Assembly: GCA_905210415.1 (NCBI GenBank) | Contig: CAJLWM010000013.1 | Span: 1-37,941 of the forward strand | Source of the DNA: an uncultured Prevotellaceae bacterium | GTDB lineage: Bacteria > Bacteroidota > Bacteroidia > Bacteroidales > Muribaculaceae | Reading direction: 5' to 3' | Length of the DNA stretch: 37,941 nt | In this document: positions 35,431 to 37,941 of the stretch, one piece after another | Layout: each line of letters opens with the position of its first letter | How positions within the stretch are numbered: position 1 is the first letter of the stretch | Translations under genes and position numbers: made by a program | The notes under the pieces: model-generated | What the model was told of the DNA's origin: nothing | The model's input: the letters and a program-made list of their open reading frames with translations, nothing else | Database searches by the model: none

Positions 35431-36825
35431 ATGGCATTGAGCAAGGAATTTATAGAGCAGATACAGGCGCTGATGCCCGATGAGGCGGAGCGCTTGGTGC
35501 AGGCAATTGAGCATAGCGACGCGAGTGTGTCGGTGCGCATCAATCGGGCGAAGGGGGCCACGGAGGTGTGTGCTGAAGCCAAGCGTGTGCCTTGGTGCGG
35601 TGAGGGTGCAACTCTTGCCCAGCGTCCGCAGTTTACGTTCGACCCCGACTTCCAGTCGGGCCGCTACTATGTGCAAGATGCTTCGTCGATGTTTATTGCT
35701 TATGCCATACGCCGTGTGGTGACTGGAGCAGTGCGTTACCTCGATTTGTGTGCCGCGCCGGGCGGCAAGACCACCGCAGCCCTTTCGGCTTTGCCAGAGG
35801 GGTCGCTTGTAGTGGCAAATGAGATAGTGCCTCTGCGTGCCAAAATCCTACGTGAGAATGTGATAAAGTGGGGCGCTGCAAATTGTGTGGTGACACACAA
35901 TCGTCCTGCCGATTTCGCTCCCCTTGAAGGCTTCTTTGATGTGATTGCCACCGACGTGCCATGCAGTGGCGAGGGCATGATGCGCAAAGACGACGAGGCG
36001 GTGGCGCAATGGAGCAGAGCGCTCGTAGATGAGTGCGCCCAGCGCGATCATTCGATTATTGATGACGTTTGGGGATGCCTGCGTCCAGGCGGATTGCTTA
36101 TCTATAGCACCTGCACCTACAATAGGGATGAGAACGAAGCGATTGTGGAATATATCGTTGACAAATATGGCGCAGAGAGCATCGATCTTGCCCCTGATGA
36201 TGACTGGAACATAATGTATGCCCTAAATAGCAAGTGCCATTGCTATCGATTCTTGCAACATCGCATCGATGGCGAGGGTTTGTTTTTGAGCGTCCTTAGG
36301 AAACCCGATGGTGTGGTGAAGCTTCAAAACGCAAAGCAAAAGCCACGCAAGCAGAAGGGCGGCGCCAAGCCACAACCTGTTCCTGCGGTTGCGCGCCAAT
36401 GGATTGCCGAGCCAGATAAATATGAGCTAAGTGTGTGTGGCGATGAGGTGGTGGCGCTACCAAAGGCGTTTGCTGCAGAGATTGCCCAACTTAACGATAA
36501 ACTTAAGGTGCTGCATAGCGGCATCACTATTGGCAATATCAAGGGAAAAAATCTGGTGCCGAGCCATGCGCTTGCCCTTAGCACAGAGTTGTGTGCTGAG
36601 GCATTCACGCAGGTGGAGGTTGACTATGCCACAGCGGTGGCGTATATGCGAGGAGAAGCCGTTGTGCTTGCCGATGCGCCGCGAGGCTATGTGCTGCTGC
36701 GCCACGGTGGGGCAGTGATAGGCTTTGCCAACAATCTCGGCAATAGAGCCAATAATCTATATCCAAAGGAATGGCGCATTCGTAGTTCCCATGCCCCTGA
36801 GCAAAAGCCTCAGGTAGTGAAGTGA
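35431..36825 (+). CDS. RsmF/NSUN-type rRNA cytosine-C5 methyltransferase
   Basis: A 464-residue methyltransferase of the NOL1/NOP2/Sun group. An N-terminal segment with RINRAKGA precedes the Rossmann methyltransferase. The SAM loop is LDLCAAPGGKT. The two catalytic Cys are in DVPCSGEGM (about 176) and STCTY (about 226), both intact. A C-terminal domain (about 330-464) looks like the pre-PUA RNA-binding region of RsmF (NIKGKNLVPSHALALS, then GYVLLRHGGAVIGFANNLGN). It probably makes m5C in 16S rRNA; the exact site cannot be told. A basic linker (KQKPRKQKGGAKP) joins the halves. It begins 81 bases after gyrB, past its terminator, so it likely has its own promoter. Confidence 0.9.
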   Translation: MALSKEFIEQIQALMPDEAERLVQAIEHSDASVSVRINRAKGATEVCAEAKRVPWCGEGATLAQRPQFTFDPDFQSGRYYVQDASSMFIAYAIRRVVTGAVRYLDLCAAPGGKTTAALSALPEGSLVVANEIVPLRAKILRENVIKWGAANCVVTHNRPADFAPLEGFFDVIATDVPCSGEGMMRKDDEAVAQWSRALVDECAQRDHSIIDDVWGCLRPGGLLIYSTCTYNRDENEAIVEYIVDKYGAESIDLAPDDDWNIMYALNSKCHCYRFLQHRIDGEGLFLSVLRKPDGVVKLQNAKQKPRKQKGGAKPQPVPAVARQWIAEPDKYELSVCGDEVVALPKAFAAEIAQLNDKLKVLHSGITIGNIKGKNLVPSHALALSTELCAEAFTQVEVDYATAVAYMRGEAVVLADAPRGYVLLRHGGAVIGFANNLGNRANNLYPKEWRIRSSHAPEQKPQVVK

Positions 36826-36852
36826 ATGCATATGGCTTGTAGAATAAAAATT

Positions 36853-36885
36853 AGCCCAATTCGGTGATAATTACCGAATTGGGCT
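36853..36885. terminator. repeat-derived terminator between convergent genes
   Basis: AGCCCAATTCGGT pairs perfectly over 13 bases with ACCGAATTGGGCT, loop GATAATT. It is the fully symmetric form of the intergenic repeat and could end the methyltransferase transcript (plus) and the SLH-like gene (minus). Confidence 0.8.
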
Positions 36886-36931
36886 TAAATTAATTCCGCC
36901 GATGGACGTAATAAGTCGGATAGAAGTGTGG

Positions 36932-37801
36932 TTATTTCAGGATTTTCATAAATCCTTTCACTCCTTTCTTAATGATATCTTTGCCTTTTTTCTTGGCTTT
37001 CTTGCTGCCACCAACAATTTTGTCAATCGATACTTCGTTGTCTTTTGAGCCTTTGAGATAATTTTTGCCCATCTTTGCACGTATTGGGTGCATAACTTCT
37101 GCATCCACGAAGCAGCGTGAGCCTGTGAAAGGTTCTGTGGTTGGCAGATACTTGTACATGCCATATCTTACACGCGAAGCCCAGATGCGATCGCAGTTGC
37201 CGAATGATGACACAAACGTATAGTTATTGCGCACGCCGATTGGAGCAAGGAAGTCTCTTACTTCTCCCGGAGCTACAACTTGATACCATCCTGTGCGGTG
37301 TGCCATAGTGGCGCGTTCTGCTGTGACAAGAGCCAGTTCGATGGAGCAAATCTCGTTTGGCGCAAGTGTGGTTGCGGTTTTTGGGTCAAGCAGTTCTAAT
37401 GCGTTGCAGAATGCCATTGGCTCTTTGCCCCAAGCTGCTATCTGTGCTTGGTCGGTATATTTTGAGAGTTTTGATTCGTATTCGCTATAAGCCAGTTCGG
37501 AATTTTGCTCCAGATACAGCAAAGTGCGGCGTATGTATGCAGCCAGTTCCTGTCGTGTGACGTTGCCGCTTTTTGGCAATGCTGAGTCGTTGAGCCCTAT
37601 GGCATCGGCAGTAGCATCTTTGCCGCACATCTCTTTCACGAGTAGTGTCATTATAGAGCGCATCTGTTCTCGGCTAATAGGCTTAGTGTAGTCTGAGCCG
37701 AGAACGGCATCGTCGATAAGGTTGTCGCACAAGGCACGATTCACTCCGTCTTGTGCCCAAACGCTCATCTTTGCCTCAGATTTGCGTGGCAGAATGAACA
37801 T
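36932..37801 (-). CDS. protein with SLH-like repeats and a basic C-terminal tail
   Basis: About 289 residues from the ATG at 37801. The open frame continues to a GTG at 37918, but that codon lies in a terminator hairpin, so I reject it; an ATG at 37768 is also possible. Three S-layer-homology-like repeats are visible: VWAQDGVNRALCDNLID with KPISREQMRSIMTLLVKE (about 14-57), VTRQELAAYIRRTL (about 81-94), and KYTDQAQIAAWGKEPMAFCN with LAPNEICSIELALVTAERA (about 114-164). The remainder is of unknown type and ends in a Lys-rich tail (GSKKAKKKGKDIIKKG). SLH repeats bind cell-wall polymers and are mostly from Firmicutes. No signal peptide is seen, which is odd for such a protein. It may be degenerate, may use an unseen start, or may act in the cytoplasm. 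Confidence 0.65.
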   Translation of the reverse strand: MFILPRKSEAKMSVWAQDGVNRALCDNLIDDAVLGSDYTKPISREQMRSIMTLLVKEMCGKDATADAIGLNDSALPKSGNVTRQELAAYIRRTLLYLEQNSELAYSEYESKLSKYTDQAQIAAWGKEPMAFCNALELLDPKTATTLAPNEICSIELALVTAERATMAHRTGWYQVVAPGEVRDFLAPIGVRNNYTFVSSFGNCDRIWASRVRYGMYKYLPTTEPFTGSRCFVDAEVMHPIRAKMGKNYLKGSKDNEVSIDKIVGGSKKAKKKGKDIIKKGVKGFMKILK

Positions 37802-37901
37802 TTCGTCGCTTGGAAGTGTGGTCTGCAGCAAACATTGCTCTTCGGTGGTTCTTAAGTTTTTATTGCTGTCCGGTAAAAACTTTTTCAAATAACATAAATT
37901 A

Positions 37902-37934
37902 GGGCTGACACTTCTCACGAGGTGTCAGCCCTTT
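37902..37934. terminator. hairpin at the right edge of the window
   Basis: GGGCTGACAC pairs perfectly with GTGTCAGCCC around a ten-base loop, followed on the plus strand by TTTT. It probably ends a transcript from a gene beyond the window and lies upstream of the SLH-like gene. Confidence 0.7.
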
Positions 37935-37941
37935 TGGTTAT

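Noticed and set aside
37802..37918. N-terminal extension of the SLH-like gene from a GTG at 37918
   Set aside because: The GTG sits in the loop of a perfect ten-pair hairpin and the added residues show no signal or domain.

Overview
The window looks like chromosomal DNA of a gut-type Bacteroidales bacterium; Muribaculaceae or a near relative is my inference. The gene set points there: a fused MurF-alanine racemase, a GSCFA protein, a DUF2027-Smr protein, a DUF4919 protein, a TIGR02757 protein, an EFR1 flavodoxin-ferredoxin and a NusG-like protein ahead of a sugar epimerase. Many intergenic regions also carry the Bacteroidota promoter form TAnnTTTG, several with TTTG or TTG about 20 bases upstream. 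There are 31 protein genes and no rRNA, tRNA or CRISPR array that I can see. Most of the window is ordinary core genome.

Layout. 1-8.7 kb, minus strand: a QueA-like gene cut by the window edge, a DUF4919 protein, a small membrane protein, then spoT/relA followed at once by pgpH (alarmone and cyclic di-AMP turnover side by side), a TIGR02757 protein and a membrane-anchored DUF3298-like protein. 8.7-11.8 kb, minus strand: an envelope operon of two overlapping GH25 lysozymes, a YfcE-type phosphoesterase and a SPOR lipoprotein. 11.9-15.8 kb: an AraC regulator, a small membrane protein, a RecD-like helicase and a uracil-DNA glycosylase-like protein. 15.75-16.16 kb is non-coding and holds a 188-base inverted-repeat element. 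16.2-22.8 kb: pepT, an ABC-ATPase/DUF4435 fusion overlapping menA, an amidase, a DUF2027-Smr gene and an EFR1 gene. 22.9-29 kb, minus strand: L-asparaginase, a secreted esterase, tadA, murF-alr and a GSCFA gene. 29.4-33.1 kb, plus strand: an unusually long NusG-like protein, a WbpM/CapD-type nucleotide-sugar enzyme and a WbuC cupin, a small surface-polysaccharide module. 33.4-36.8 kb: gyrB and an RsmF-like rRNA methyltransferase. The window ends with a minus-strand protein carrying SLH-like repeats and no visible signal peptide.

Signals worth attention. (1) The ATPase-DUF4435 fusion at 17.6-19.2 kb has an intact ABC-type ATPase and intact TOPRIM-like acidic residues, the two activities of the PARIS anti-phage system in one chain, yet it is translationally coupled to menA. 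(2) A repeat, consensus AACCCAAWTCGGGCATTAG, occurs eight times at five loci, all outside genes except for shared stop-codon bases; at three loci it is paired as an inverted repeat, once as the ends of a 188-base hairpin element. (3) A G8 tract lies in the 5' leader of the NusG-like gene. (4) The gyrB leader can form two mutually exclusive stems. (5) The SLH-like protein resembles Firmicutes surface domains. Gene functions are inferred from motif and family recognition alone; no database search was run.
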